Shown here: one piece after another, positions 44,430 through 53,341 of the stretch
Layout of the letters: the number at the start of each line of letters is the position of its first letter
How positions within the stretch are numbered: position 1 is the stretch's first letter
Notes under the pieces: generated by a model
What the model saw: the letters and a program-made list of their open reading frames with translations, nothing else
What the model was told of the DNA's origin: nothing
Databases searched by the model: none
Assembly: GCF_021216675.1 (NCBI RefSeq)
Contig: NZ_CP086120.1
Location: 4,834,501 to 4,898,500, forward strand
DNA length: 64,000 bases
Direction of reading: 5' to 3'
Origin: Streptomyces gobiensis
GTDB lineage: Bacteria > Actinomycetota > Actinomycetes > Streptomycetales > Streptomycetaceae
Position numbers and translations under genes: made by a program

Positions 44430-44461
44430 CTTTAGACTCAGTCCACCGTTATCCAAGATAT
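44430..44461 (-). promoter_or_regulatory. Candidate promoter of the sulfur operon with a TATCTTGGATA palindrome
   Basis: On the minus strand TTGGAT and TAAAGA are separated by 16 bases, upstream of the leader peptide. The -35 region lies in an 11-base near-perfect palindrome, TATC-TTG-GATA (44450-44460), suitable for a dimeric regulator. Confidence 0.4.
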
Positions 44462-44518
44462 GGACACCATCGTCCCGCATCGCGGGACGATGTGGTGTCG
44501 GTCACAGTGGTGGTCGCC

Positions 44519-45094
44519 TCACCGGTGCGCGCCAGGCCAGGGTCCGGGGACCGGAGTCTCAGGCTCCTCTTCAACCTTGGTGTCGAAGAGCCGGAAGCCC
44601 CGCCGCTCATAGTTGTCCAGTGCGTGGGGCCCGTCCTTGCTACAGGTGTGCACCCACACCCGGGTGGTCGGCTCCCGTCCCGGCCAGCGCTCGGCCAGGT
44701 CCCAGGCGCGTGCCGTCCCATAAGAGAGGAGGCGGCCACCGATCCGCCGCCCCCGGAAGGCGGCGATCAGTCCAAAGTAGCTGATCTCCACAACGCCCTC
44801 CGGCTGCGGATCCAGCTCAATGAACCCGGCGGGAGTATCCCGCTCGTACGCTACCCAGGTCTCCGCCCCGGGCCGCTCCAGAAACTCCTGCCACTGTGCG
44901 TACGTCCAGCTCAGCCGGTCCGTCCAGGTCACGTCGCCGCCCACGGCGGTATAGAGAAACCGGCTGAACTCCGGGCTGGGCACCTCCGCCCGGGCAATCC
45001 GGATTCCGGAATCACCGTCCGGTCCGTGGACGGGTCGGAGGTCTGTGGGGGAGGTCTGCTCCAGCGACCAGGTGGTGACGGTGACGGTGTGCAT
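44519..45094 (-). CDS. GNAT family N-acetyltransferase
   Basis: A 191-residue protein starting at ATG 45094. GNAT motifs: AGFIELDPQPEGVVEISYFG, then the acetyl-CoA loop LIAAFRGRRIGGRLLSYG (R/Q-x-x-G-x-G/A), and a C-terminal HALDNYERRGFRLFDTK block. Substrate unknown. It lies beyond the leader peptide on the same strand and is transcribed toward it, so it may read into the sulfur operon promoter region; a hairpin is not obvious. Confidence 0.88.
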   Translation of the reverse strand: MHTVTVTTWSLEQTSPTDLRPVHGPDGDSGIRIARAEVPSPEFSRFLYTAVGGDVTWTDRLSWTYAQWQEFLERPGAETWVAYERDTPAGFIELDPQPEGVVEISYFGLIAAFRGRRIGGRLLSYGTARAWDLAERWPGREPTTRVWVHTCSKDGPHALDNYERRGFRLFDTKVEEEPETPVPGPWPGAHR

Positions 45095-45170
45095 GCGGTG
45101 ATCCCATCACAGGGCGGTTGCGGCCGTGCACTCGGTTCCGGGCGCCGGGAGGGTCAGGGTGCCGGGAGGA

Positions 45171-45956
45171 TCAGTGCGACAAGTGGGCGCGGAGTACGCG
45201 TTCGGCCGCGGTGGCGTCCCCCGCGCAGAGCGCGTCGATCAGCGCGACATGCTCCGACGCCGCAGCCAGCAAATCACTGGCCCGCCCCACCGGACGCTGC
45301 GCCCGGCGCCGCAGGTCCTCGGCGACCAGGACCAGCTGCCGGTTGCCGGTCAGCTCCAGTAGACCGGCGTGAAAAGCGCGGTCCGCGTCCGCGTAACCCG
45401 CGCGGTCACCCCGCGCGGCACGCGTGACGGTGAGGTCGGCCAGCGGACGCAGCGCTTGCCAGCGCTCGGCCGGCAGCACACGCGCCAGCCGGAGCACCGT
45501 GGGGACTTCCAGCAGGGCCCGCACCTCACCCAGCTCGGCCAGCTCGCGGTCGCTGTGCTCGGCGACCCGGAAGCCACGGTTCGGCATGGTCTGGACCGCG
45601 CCTTCGCTGGCCAGCTGCTGCATGGCCTCGCGGACCGGGGTCGGGGAGACACCGAAGCGCTCGGCGAGGCTGGGCGCGGAGTAGACCTCGCCGGGGCGGA
45701 GCTCGCCACAGAGCAGCGACTCCCGGAGCGCGCTGAGCACCTGGGCCCGCACGGAGTGCCGTCGTGGGAGCTGCTGTGGGGCGGGGGGCTCGCAGTGGGT
45801 GTGCTCGCCCCTGGCGGCTTCGGCCCCGGCTTGCCCGGAGCGCGCTGCAGGTATGGGCGGTACGGCCGGTATCCGGCGTATGGAGCGCTGCCGCTGCGCG
45901 GGGACAGCCGCGTCCAGACCTGCCCGTATGGCCGACTCTGCTCGGGTCTGTTCCAT
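45171..45956 (-). CDS. GntR-family regulator (FadR/FCD subfamily)
   Basis: A 261-residue regulator. The first 65 residues are a Pro/Ala/Arg-rich extension. A winged HTH follows (RAQVLSALRESLLCGELRPG; SAPSLAERFGVSPTPVREAM; GFRVAEHS). The FCD ligand-binding domain reads ELGEVRALLEVPTVLRLA, ADADRAFHAGLLELTGNRQL with metal-binding Asp/His positions, and SEHVALIDALCAGDATAAER. The ligand is not known. It diverges from the FhuF-like gene. Confidence 0.9.
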   Translation of the reverse strand: MEQTRAESAIRAGLDAAVPAQRQRSIRRIPAVPPIPAARSGQAGAEAARGEHTHCEPPAPQQLPRRHSVRAQVLSALRESLLCGELRPGEVYSAPSLAERFGVSPTPVREAMQQLASEGAVQTMPNRGFRVAEHSDRELAELGEVRALLEVPTVLRLARVLPAERWQALRPLADLTVTRAARGDRAGYADADRAFHAGLLELTGNRQLVLVAEDLRRRAQRPVGRASDLLAAASEHVALIDALCAGDATAAERVLRAHLSH

Positions 45957-46037
45957 CTGCCCGCTCCTGTCCCCGCCGTGTGTCCGAAGAGCACGATAAG
46001 CCGAGAGTGCGCGAGATCAAACCTCCATGTCATCGGG

Positions 46038-46056
46038 TAAGGTAAGGCTAACCTGC
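46038..46056 (+). promoter_or_regulatory. Iron box (DmdR/IdeR-type operator)
   Basis: TAAGGTAAGGCTAACCTGC matches the consensus TTAGGTTAGGCTCACCTAA at 14 of 19 positions, including the TAGGCT/TAAGGCT core. It lies 28 bases before the FhuF-like start, where a Fe2+-bound repressor would block transcription. Confidence 0.85.
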
Positions 46057-46084
46057 TAACGATCGTGGAATCGGGAACCGCCGT

Positions 46085-46945
46085 ATGGCCGTCACCACCC
46101 TCGCTCCAGCTCCCGCCGCCCCCGCCGCGGAGTCCCCTCTCGCCGCCGCGTACGCCCGGCTGGCCGAGGTCGTGCCCGGGCTGCGGATCAGCGAGGTACG
46201 CGACGGGTACGAGCTTCCCCGGGGTGGCGGCTGGGTCGCCACGGACGAGCTGGCGGCCGGTGGCCCGGCCCTGGACGCATATCTCGCCTGGGACAACGCG
46301 CAGGTGCTCCACGACTACGGCCAGCAGGCCCGGCCCGATGTCATCGCCTCCTTCGGGCTGCACCGCTATGCCTGGCCCGCCACCCTGCTCATCACCATCC
46401 CCTGGTTTCTGTACCGCCGGGTGCCGCGCTTCCCGGCGGACACGGTCGCGTTCCACCGTGCCAGCGGCCGGATGGCGGTACGCACCGGCGCCTTCGCCTG
46501 CCTGCCCGACGACCGGGCCGCCGGACTGCCGGGGGCGTGGGTCGTCGCGGATGAGGAGGCGCTGCGGGCCGAGGTACGGGCGGCCGTAGCCGAGCATCTC
46601 GGGCCCGTTCTGGATGGCTTCCGGCCACGGATGCGGCGCGGACCGCGCGCGCTGTGGGGCGTGGCGACGGACGAGATCGTGGAAGGGCTCTGGTACGTCG
46701 GACAGCTGCTCGGCGAGGAGCAGCGCGCATTGGGCGAGGTCCAGCGACTGCTTCCGGGCGCCACACCCCCGTACGCCCGTGGCGCCGCCTTCCGGGAACT
46801 GGCCGGTCCTGGCGGTGAGCGTTTGCCCACGCGCGACCGCGCGAGTTGCTGCCTCTTCTACACCATTCGCCCCAAGGACACCTGTGTGACCTGTCCGCGC
46901 ACCTGTGACGCGGATCGTGTCGAGCGACTGACCAGCGGACGCTAG
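46085..46945 (+). CDS. FhuF-like (2Fe-2S) ferric-siderophore reductase
   Basis: A 286-residue protein. The diagnostic end, RASCCLFYTIRPKDTCVTCP RTC in family order, gives the Cys-Cys-x(10)-Cys-x(2)-Cys ligands of the [2Fe-2S] cluster in FhuF proteins. Upstream lie LHRYAWPATLLITIPWFLYR and a WYVGQLLGEEQRALG helix. FhuF enzymes reduce ferric siderophores to release iron in the cytoplasm. The iron box in the promoter predicts induction under iron limitation. No siderophore transport genes are next to it. Confidence 0.9.
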   Translation: MAVTTLAPAPAAPAAESPLAAAYARLAEVVPGLRISEVRDGYELPRGGGWVATDELAAGGPALDAYLAWDNAQVLHDYGQQARPDVIASFGLHRYAWPATLLITIPWFLYRRVPRFPADTVAFHRASGRMAVRTGAFACLPDDRAAGLPGAWVVADEEALRAEVRAAVAEHLGPVLDGFRPRMRRGPRALWGVATDEIVEGLWYVGQLLGEEQRALGEVQRLLPGATPPYARGAAFRELAGPGGERLPTRDRASCCLFYTIRPKDTCVTCPRTCDADRVERLTSGR

Positions 46946-47091
46946 CCAGTTCGACATAGAACGCCCCTATCCATAGGCGCTGCCGTCCTTTGGCGGTCTC
47001 TTATATGGAAAACCCCTGCGGCAAGGCGGAGTTCCGCCAAGATGCTCCGCGAAAGCGAAGCCGCGACCGAGGGTCGAACAAGGGGCACCGG

Positions 47092-48135
47092 ATGAAACTG
47101 ACAGACATATCGCTGAACTGGGTAATGGCAGGCGTGGTGATGCTCGTCGGCTTCCTCGCTGCCACCTGGGTGATGGCACGCGGCCGCAAGCCACCCGAGG
47201 ATCCCGCCCAAGCCGATTCCTGGGAACGGGCGGAGGAGCGGCGCCGCCGTAAAGAGACGGTCTACGCCACCGCCTCCTATCTCCTGCTCTTCTGCTGCGC
47301 GGGCGTCGCCGCCGCGCTTTCCTTCCACGGTCTGGTCGGATTTGGCCGCCAGAACCTCAATCTCTCGGGCGGCTGGGAGTATCTGGTCCCCTTCGGCCTC
47401 GACGGCGCGGCGATGTTCTCCGCCGTGATCGCGGTGCGCGAGGCCAGCCATGGCGACGCCTCCCTGGGCTCCCGGCTGCTGGTGTGGACCTTCGCGGGAG
47501 CGGCCGCCTGGTTCAACTGGGTGCACGCGCCGCGTGGATCGGCGCACGCGGGCGCTCCCCACTTCTTCGCCGGGATGTCGCTGTCGGCCGCGATCCTCTT
47601 TGACCGTGCGCTCAAGCAGACCCGCAAGACGGCCCTGCGGGAACAGGGCCTGGTACCACGGCCATTGCCCCAGATCCGTGTGGTGCGGTGGCTCCGCGCT
47701 CCCCGGGAGACCTACGGCGCCTGGTCGCTGATGCTGCTGGAAAACGTACGGACGCTGGATGAAGCGGTCGACGAGGTTCGCGAGGACCGGCGGCGCAAGG
47801 AACAGGAACGTGCCCGCAGGCGGGAGCAGGACAAGCTCGAAAAGGCCCGGCTGAAGGCGCTCAACCGGCAGCACCGGATGTGGCACCGGGAGCAGCCCGG
47901 GCAGCAGGTGGAAGTGGAGATCGCCCCCATGTCACCGGGCGCGGTGGAGGCCAGCCAGCTGCCGGTACGGTCGCGGCCCGCCCTGCAGGCCGTGGTGGAC
48001 GACAGCGGGGACAGCGGCCGTCATGAGTCCATGCGCGGCAAGAGCGATCCGGCCGTCGACGACTCCAGTCAGGCGAGCCCGCGGCTGGACTCGCTGGAGG
48101 AGAAACTCGCCGAGATCGAAAGGCAGTTCGGCTGA
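47092..48135 (+). CDS. DUF2637 membrane protein
   Basis: A 347-residue protein. ATG 47092 was chosen because AAGGGG lies upstream; a longer frame from 46990 has no ribosome site. The N-terminal half has four membrane segments (WVMAGVVMLVGFLAATWVMA; YLLLFCCAGVAAALSFHGLV; EYLVPFGLDGAAMFSAVIAV; LVWTFAGAAAWFNWVHAP), the DUF2637 pattern, found in SpdB-like spread proteins of actinobacteria. The C-terminal half is charged and probably coiled (RRKEQERARRREQDKLEKAR). A perfect hairpin follows. Confidence 0.85.
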   Translation: MKLTDISLNWVMAGVVMLVGFLAATWVMARGRKPPEDPAQADSWERAEERRRRKETVYATASYLLLFCCAGVAAALSFHGLVGFGRQNLNLSGGWEYLVPFGLDGAAMFSAVIAVREASHGDASLGSRLLVWTFAGAAAWFNWVHAPRGSAHAGAPHFFAGMSLSAAILFDRALKQTRKTALREQGLVPRPLPQIRVVRWLRAPRETYGAWSLMLLENVRTLDEAVDEVREDRRRKEQERARRREQDKLEKARLKALNRQHRMWHREQPGQQVEVEIAPMSPGAVEASQLPVRSRPALQAVVDDSGDSGRHESMRGKSDPAVDDSSQASPRLDSLEEKLAEIERQFG

Positions 48136-48147
48136 ACGCCGTACGCT

Positions 48148-48185
48148 CCGTGCCCGGCGCCGCGCTTGCGAAGCGCCGGGCACGG
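48148..48185. terminator. Bidirectional terminator between DUF2637 and PP2C genes
   Basis: CCGTGCCCGGCGC pairs exactly with GCGCCGGGCACGG across a 12-base loop that itself contains CGCTT/AAGCG. It sits between convergent genes. Confidence 0.85.
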
Positions 48186-48186
48186 C

Positions 48187-49380
48187 TCACGCTTCCCAGA
48201 CGGCCGCGACCGTGCGGTCGTCGGCGTACCCCTTGACCCGTAGCTGCACATCGGCCAGAAACCCGGCCAGGCCCGGGGGTTCGGCTCCGGTCCAGCGCTC
48301 AGCCAGCCGGTCGGCGAAGGCGCTCTCGGCGCGCAGCGGCTCCGCGACCCCCGCGCTGCACAGCACCAGGGTGTCGCCCGCCTGGGCGACCGAGGACCGG
48401 AAACGGAACGGCGGGCCGGCAGCCGGGGCCGACGGCTCCGGCCCGGCCGTCCGCGCGGGCGCTCCGGGGGCTGCGATGCCCAGGTCCACCGTGCGGTGCG
48501 GGTCCCGGTCGGCCAGCGGCGCGGCGCCATGGCCCAGGACCGGAGCACCGTCCGTACCCAGGTGGCGCCCCCTCGGCTCGATGTCCTGCCACTCCCCGCC
48601 GCGCAGCCGGAACAGACCGCCGCCGCCCGCGCCGAAGAAGACCCGGATACGGCACCGCGGGTCGGCGGGCAGCAGCATGCAGCGCAGCTCAGCGGTGTAT
48701 TCAGCGGGGTCGAGGCCCAGCTCGGCCGCCTCCGCCCGGAGCTTGCCCAGGCTACGGGCGGTCAGTCTGCTCAGGCCGGACTTGAGCGCACCCCTGCGGC
48801 TCGCCCGGATGTCCTCGGCGAGCCGGAGGTAACTGCGGCCGACGGCTCCGCCGATCCAGTGACAGACATTCCGCGCGGCCCGGTGCCCGGCCTCCGCCGC
48901 ACGGGGCCCGCTGGCCACGGCGACCAGCAGCAGCGCCGACTCACCGCTGCCGAAGCGGGCGGTGAGCAGCGCATCGCGGCGCGGCTCGCCCCGGTAGCGC
49001 GCGGAGTCACCACGCATGGACGCGGCGCGCAGCGTGAGCGGACCGTAGCGGGCCCCGTCGAGCACGGTGTCGGGGGTCAGTTCGTCCAGTCGGTCGTGAT
49101 CGGCCACGGGCAGCGCGGTCGGCTCGGCCTCGTACGTGGGCGGCCGGTCACCGACGAAGTCGACGGCGAGGACGGCGGGCTCCGCTTCCTGCTCCGCTGC
49201 CGGTCCCGGCTTGGGTGCCCGCTGCCGGCGGAGGCCCGGTGCCCCGAGCGTGTGGGCGGCGGAGTCATAGCGGTCGTCGAGGCTGTCCCCCGCCGATGAG
49301 CCGCCCGTATCGGGCTCGCCCTTGTCGTACAGCTGGCTCCACCAGTCGGCTGCTCCGGCCCGCTCCCCCTGCTGACTCAT
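48187..49380 (-). CDS. PP2C-like serine/threonine phosphatase domain protein
   Basis: About 397 residues from ATG 49380; ATG 49395 is also possible and no clear ribosome site decides. The N-terminal 90 residues are disordered (SQQGERAGAADWWSQLYDKG onward). The rest resembles a PP2C-type fold in a degraded form: LRAASMRGDSARYRGEPRRD, ALLLVAVASG, GDTLVLCSAGVAEPL and DDRTVAAVWEA. Some metal-binding Asp residues of classical PP2Cs are replaced (VAVASG for DGxGG), so it may be a pseudophosphatase. Function unknown. Confidence 0.72.
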   Translation of the reverse strand: MSQQGERAGAADWWSQLYDKGEPDTGGSSAGDSLDDRYDSAAHTLGAPGLRRQRAPKPGPAAEQEAEPAVLAVDFVGDRPPTYEAEPTALPVADHDRLDELTPDTVLDGARYGPLTLRAASMRGDSARYRGEPRRDALLTARFGSGESALLLVAVASGPRAAEAGHRAARNVCHWIGGAVGRSYLRLAEDIRASRRGALKSGLSRLTARSLGKLRAEAAELGLDPAEYTAELRCMLLPADPRCRIRVFFGAGGGGLFRLRGGEWQDIEPRGRHLGTDGAPVLGHGAAPLADRDPHRTVDLGIAAPGAPARTAGPEPSAPAAGPPFRFRSSVAQAGDTLVLCSAGVAEPLRAESAFADRLAERWTGAEPPGLAGFLADVQLRVKGYADDRTVAAVWEA

Positions 49381-49641
49381 CCCTTTATTGTCCATATGAC
49401 CACGGTGCGGGCCCACCCCCATGAATGATCACATTCAGCCGTTTTGGTTGCTGATGCACCGTCAGTGCACTTCGTATGCCAGTGGGATGGGCTGGCTTAC
49501 CCCGCCGCCACCGCATCGGTCAATTCAGCCGTGCGGGTGACCTGGGGCCCCATTCCGGCCCCGGCCGGCCGTCCGCTGGCGGGGGCCGGAATGGACCGCC
49601 GCAACGCGCGAGGCTGAGCGGCTTCCGGCACCCTTGGGGCC

Positions 49642-50130
49642 ATGACGATGTGGCAGCTCGTGCTGGTAGGGCTGGTGATGCTGCTCGGTCTGCTCGGGAC
49701 GGTGATGCCGGGTGTGCCTGGCCCGCTGGTCGTCTGGGCTGCTGTCTTCTGGTGGGCCATGGCCGTGCGGTCAGGGGTCGCCTGGTGGGTCCTTATCGCC
49801 GCGACGGGGGTGCTTCTGATCAATCAGGCGGTTCAGCTTCTGCTGCCCAAGCGCCGGCTACGGGCAGCGGTGGTACGCCGCCGGTCCCTGCTGCTGGCCG
49901 GCGGCACCGGCATCGTTGGCTTCTTCATCGTGCCGGTGATCGGGGTGGTGCTGGGCTTTCTCGGCGGGCTGTACGGCGCGGAGCGCGGCAGGCTCGGCAG
50001 CCATGACGACGCGGTCTCCGCCACCCGTTCGATCATGCGCGCCATCGGCCGGAACATACTGATCGAGCTGTTCGCCTGCATGCTGGTGGCGGGAGCCTGG
50101 ATCTGGGCACTCATCTGGGGCCCAGCCTGA
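49642..50130 (+). CDS. DUF456 membrane protein
   Basis: A 162-residue membrane protein. It has the DUF456 pattern: WQLVLVGLVMLLGLLGTVMP, LPGVPGPLVVWAAVFWWA-type opening with PG residues, then VGFFIVPVIGVVLGFLGGLY-like helices and a charged C-terminal helix. About four to five membrane segments. No function is known for the family. It converges on the ogt gene, with only four bases between the stops. Confidence 0.88.
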   Translation: MTMWQLVLVGLVMLLGLLGTVMPGVPGPLVVWAAVFWWAMAVRSGVAWWVLIAATGVLLINQAVQLLLPKRRLRAAVVRRRSLLLAGGTGIVGFFIVPVIGVVLGFLGGLYGAERGRLGSHDDAVSATRSIMRAIGRNILIELFACMLVAGAWIWALIWGPA

Positions 50131-50134
50131 AGAT

Positions 50135-50659
50135 TCAGCCTGAGCGGCTGAGCGTTACCGCAGGGGCGCCTTCGAGGGTGAGCAGCTGCTGCTTGCGTTC
50201 CATACCGCCCGCGTAGCCGGTCAGTGCGCCATTGGCGCCGATGACCCGGTGGCAGGGGCGGACGACAAGCAGCGGATTGGCGCCGACCGCGCCGCCGACG
50301 GCCCGTGCGGAGCTCACCGGCTTCCCGGCCATCCCGGCCATCGCGGCCAGCTCGCCATAGGTGACCGTGCTGCCGTACGGGATACGGTCCAGCGCCGCCC
50401 AGATCCGGTGACGGAAGTCCGTACCGGCCGGTGCGAGCCGCAGGCCGAACTCCTTGAGCTCTCCGGCGAAGTAGGCGTCCAGCTGCCGTACCGCCTCCGT
50501 GAGGGCGGCGTCATCCCGGGTCCACTCGGCCCGCACTTGGGCGCGGCCTCGCTGCCCGGGGACGGAGACCGAGGCGAGCACACCCGGCTCGGGCCCGGCG
50601 ACCAGCAACTCGCCGAGCGGGCTGGGGTGGACGGTGTACAGCATGGTCGAGGTCGACAT
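50135..50659 (-). CDS. ogt: Methylated-DNA-protein-cysteine methyltransferase
   Basis: A 174-residue enzyme that removes alkyl groups from O6-guanine. ATG 50659 has AGGAGAG upstream. The catalytic motif is RPCHRVIGANG, preceded by IPYGSTVTYGELAAMAG and the Asn hinge ANPLLVV. It lies just after the Ada/AlkA-type gene with its start three bases from that stop, so the two are a coupled alkylation-repair operon. Confidence 0.95.
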   Translation of the reverse strand: MSTSTMLYTVHPSPLGELLVAGPEPGVLASVSVPGQRGRAQVRAEWTRDDAALTEAVRQLDAYFAGELKEFGLRLAPAGTDFRHRIWAALDRIPYGSTVTYGELAAMAGMAGKPVSSARAVGGAVGANPLLVVRPCHRVIGANGALTGYAGGMERKQQLLTLEGAPAVTLSRSG

Positions 50660-50661
50660 GG

Positions 50662-52113
50662 TCAGCTCTCCTGGGTCAGTGCCGCGTTCCAGAGGTGGTG
50701 CAGGGCGTAGGAGCGCCAGGGCCGCCACTGTCCGCCGTGGCCGACCCGGCCGCCGACGGCCCCGATGCGCCGCAGGCCGTGGCGTACGCCCCCATCGCCC
50801 GGCAGGAATACATCCGGGTCGCCAAGCGCCCGCATGCGGATATAGCCCGCCGTCCAGGGCCCGATGCCGCGCAGCGCGAGCAGCCCCCGCTCCGCCTCGT
50901 CCCGGTCGGCGCCGGGGTCGAGGGACACGGTCCCATCGGCGAGCGCGGCCATCACATGGCGCAGGGCGTTACGGCGGGCCTCGGGCATGCCCAGCTCCCG
51001 CAGGGCGGCCCCGGCCAGCGCCCCGGCCTCGGGGAAGAGATGGGTGAGCCCGCCGTCGGCCGCCGGAAGCGGCTTGCCGTAGGCCTCGACGAGGGTGCCC
51101 GCGAGGGTGCGGGCCCCGCCCACGGTGATCTGCTGGCCCAGCACGGCCCGTACGGCCAGCTCCTGGCCGTCGGCTGCGCCGGGCGAGCGCAGTCCGGGCC
51201 GGGCGGCGGCCAGCGGGGCGAGCAGCGGATCGCCGCTGAGCCGCTCGGTGACCGCGTAGGGGTCCGCGTCCAGGTCGAAGAGGCGGCGCAGCCGCTGCAC
51301 GGCGGCCGTCAGATCGCGGAGGTCCGTGAGGTGCAGCCGGCAGGGCAGCCACCCCGGCCCGCCCCGTTCCCCGACCTCGGCGACGCCATGCCCGTACGGC
51401 AGCGCCAGGGTACGGCGGTAGCGGCGGGCTCCCGTCTCCCCGGTCATCTCCTCGATCCCGGGGATGGCACGCCGTCCGAGGAAGCCGAAGATCCCTTCCG
51501 TGTCATACGGTCCGCGATAGGCGAGCCGCAGCGTCACCCCGTCTCCGTCGGCCGGTGCCCTGCGCGTGCCGCGCAACTCGCTGGGCGTACAGGCGTACAC
51601 CTGGCGGATGGTGTCGTTGAACTGCCGTACGCTCGCGAAGCCCGCCGCGAAGGCGATCTCGGTGACCGGCAGCCGGGTCGTCCGCAGCAGCACCCGCGCG
51701 GTATGCGCCCGCTGTCCCCGCGCGAGCGCGACCGGCCCGGCGCCCAGCTCGGCGGTGAGCTGCCGCTGCACCTGCCGGGCGCTGTACCCGAGCCGCCGGG
51801 CCAGCCCGGCGACGCCCTCCCGGTCCACGATCCCGTCGCCGATCATCCGCATGGCCCGGCCGACGGCGTCGGCCCGTACGTTCCACTCGGCGGAACCGGG
51901 CACGGTGTCGGGGCGGCAGCGGCGGCAGGCCCGGAAGCCCGCCGCCTGCGCGGCCGGAGCCGAGGGGTAGAAGCGGACGTTCTGCCGCTTCGGCGTGAGT
52001 GCCGGGCAGCTTGGACGGCAGTAGATGCCGGTGGTGACGACAGCGGTGAAGAAGACGCCGTCGAAGCGCTCATCACGGCTGCGTACCGCCTCGTACCTGC
52101 TCTCATCGTCCAT
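50662..52113 (-). CDS. Ada/AlkA fusion: adaptive-response regulator and 3-methyladenine glycosylase
   Basis: A 483-residue protein from ATG 52113 (a GTG lies one codon upstream). Residues 10-75 form an Ada zinc domain with YCRPSCPALTPKRQNVRFYP and CRRCRP, four cysteines that sense methylphosphotriesters. An AraC-type HTH follows (VAGLARRLGYSARQVQRQLT; ITEIAFAAGFASVRQFNDTI-like). AlkA_N and an HhH-GPD glycosylase domain complete it (AVRAVLGQQITVGGARTLAG; LLALRGIGPWTAGYIRMRAL), with the catalytic Asp probably in the GDPDVFLPGDGG segment. It both excises alkylated bases and regulates repair genes. Confidence 0.93.
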   Translation of the reverse strand: MDDESRYEAVRSRDERFDGVFFTAVVTTGIYCRPSCPALTPKRQNVRFYPSAPAAQAAGFRACRRCRPDTVPGSAEWNVRADAVGRAMRMIGDGIVDREGVAGLARRLGYSARQVQRQLTAELGAGPVALARGQRAHTARVLLRTTRLPVTEIAFAAGFASVRQFNDTIRQVYACTPSELRGTRRAPADGDGVTLRLAYRGPYDTEGIFGFLGRRAIPGIEEMTGETGARRYRRTLALPYGHGVAEVGERGGPGWLPCRLHLTDLRDLTAAVQRLRRLFDLDADPYAVTERLSGDPLLAPLAAARPGLRSPGAADGQELAVRAVLGQQITVGGARTLAGTLVEAYGKPLPAADGGLTHLFPEAGALAGAALRELGMPEARRNALRHVMAALADGTVSLDPGADRDEAERGLLALRGIGPWTAGYIRMRALGDPDVFLPGDGGVRHGLRRIGAVGGRVGHGGQWRPWRSYALHHLWNAALTQES

Positions 52114-52146
52114 CACGCGATCCAGTGTGCGCCGCCGCCCGGCCCG

Positions 52147-53298
52147 TCACTGGCGGAAATCGGACATGGCGATCAGCAGATAGGGCACAGCCGCCACCGC
52201 GAAGATCACTCCCGGGCCCGCCCAGAGGGACCCCAGTGCGTACCCCGCGAAGGTCAGCACCGCCACCACCTCCGCGCCGAAGCCCGCCATCGAGGTCACC
52301 GTGGCCCGTGCCCGGTCGGCGATACGGGCCTGCAGCCGGGCATCGGCCACCACCATCGCCCACTGGAACACCCCGAACGCGACCGCGACCAGCACCAGCC
52401 CGGCCGGATGGCCGCTCAGCGTTCCGGCCGCCAGACAGACCGCGCCAACGGCGAGGACGGGCGCCGCCCAGCGCGCTCCGCGCCCAGCGCACCAGCCACC
52501 GGCCACGACACCGACGGTGACCAGCAGCACCAGCAGCGGCACCGTGGTATCGGCGACGCCGGTGGACCGGGCGAGCAGCGGAATGTACTCATCCAGTGAG
52601 GTGACACCGCTGACCAGCGCCACCAGCAGCACGGCACGCCCGGCCCCGCGCGCCCGCCGCACCTGGCCGAGGCCGTCCCGGACGACGGCCCCGAAACTCC
52701 GCTCGCCAGGCTCCGCGACGGCACGGGAGTCGGGGAGCGTGCGGCCCACAACGGCGCCCAGCAGCGTGACAACGACGCTGGCGGCACCCACCGCCGGATA
52801 ACCGCCGAGCGCGAACACCGGCGCGGCCAGCGCCGTCGCGGCGAGCTGCGCGGTGGTGGCGATCGCCTGCGTACGGCCCATGACCCGCGCGTACGCCCCG
52901 GCGGCGCCGATCCGTGTCAACTCCTCGTAGACCAGCGCCTGAAGGGTGCCGGAACGCAGCGCGCCACCCGCGCCCCACAACACAAAGCCGACAGCGAAGG
53001 CCGGGTAGGACGGGAGACAGGTCCACAACGCGTAGCCCGCTGCTGTCAGCAGCGGCGCGATGATCAGCAGCCGTCGGCGGGAGAAGACGTCAGCCCAGAG
53101 GCCGGAAGGCACTTCGAGCGCAACGGCCGTCACCGACCAGATGACGAAAAGCGAGGAGATCTCCGCTGCGGAGAGCCCGGTCTCGGCGAAGAGCAGCGCG
53201 TAGACCGGGTAGAGCAGTACCAGGTCTTCGCACCAGGCGTAGGCATACAGCCTGCGCGTCAGCTGGGTCTCGGGTGAGGCTCAATGTCGCCAGATCAT
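52147..53298 (-). CDS. MFS transporter with an in-frame stop at codon 6
   Basis: From the ATG at 53298 the frame reads M-I-W-R-H, then TGA, then ASPETQLTRRLYAYAWCEDL without another ATG before the second helix. The rest is an MFS protein: VLLYPVYALLFAETGLSAAE, the motif-A loop PSGLWADVFSRRRLL, and about ten further membrane segments to MSDFRQ. GTG 53133, the first downstream start, would remove membrane helix 1. CTG 53262 could start an almost full protein (371 residues) but has no ribosome site. Either the gene is newly inactivated or uses a rare start. The substrate is unknown. Confidence 0.72.
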
Positions 53299-53341
53299 GG
53301 GTTGAGCGTACGACGCGAGCAGCGGCGGACGGAAGGCCCGT

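Noticed and set aside
46990..47091. Longer N-terminus of the DUF2637 protein
   Set aside because: No ribosome site and a hydrophilic extension unlike the family; ATG 47092 fits better.
50695..52599. 634-codon plus-strand frame
   Set aside because: Antisense to the Ada/AlkA and MFS genes; low-complexity translation typical of shadows.
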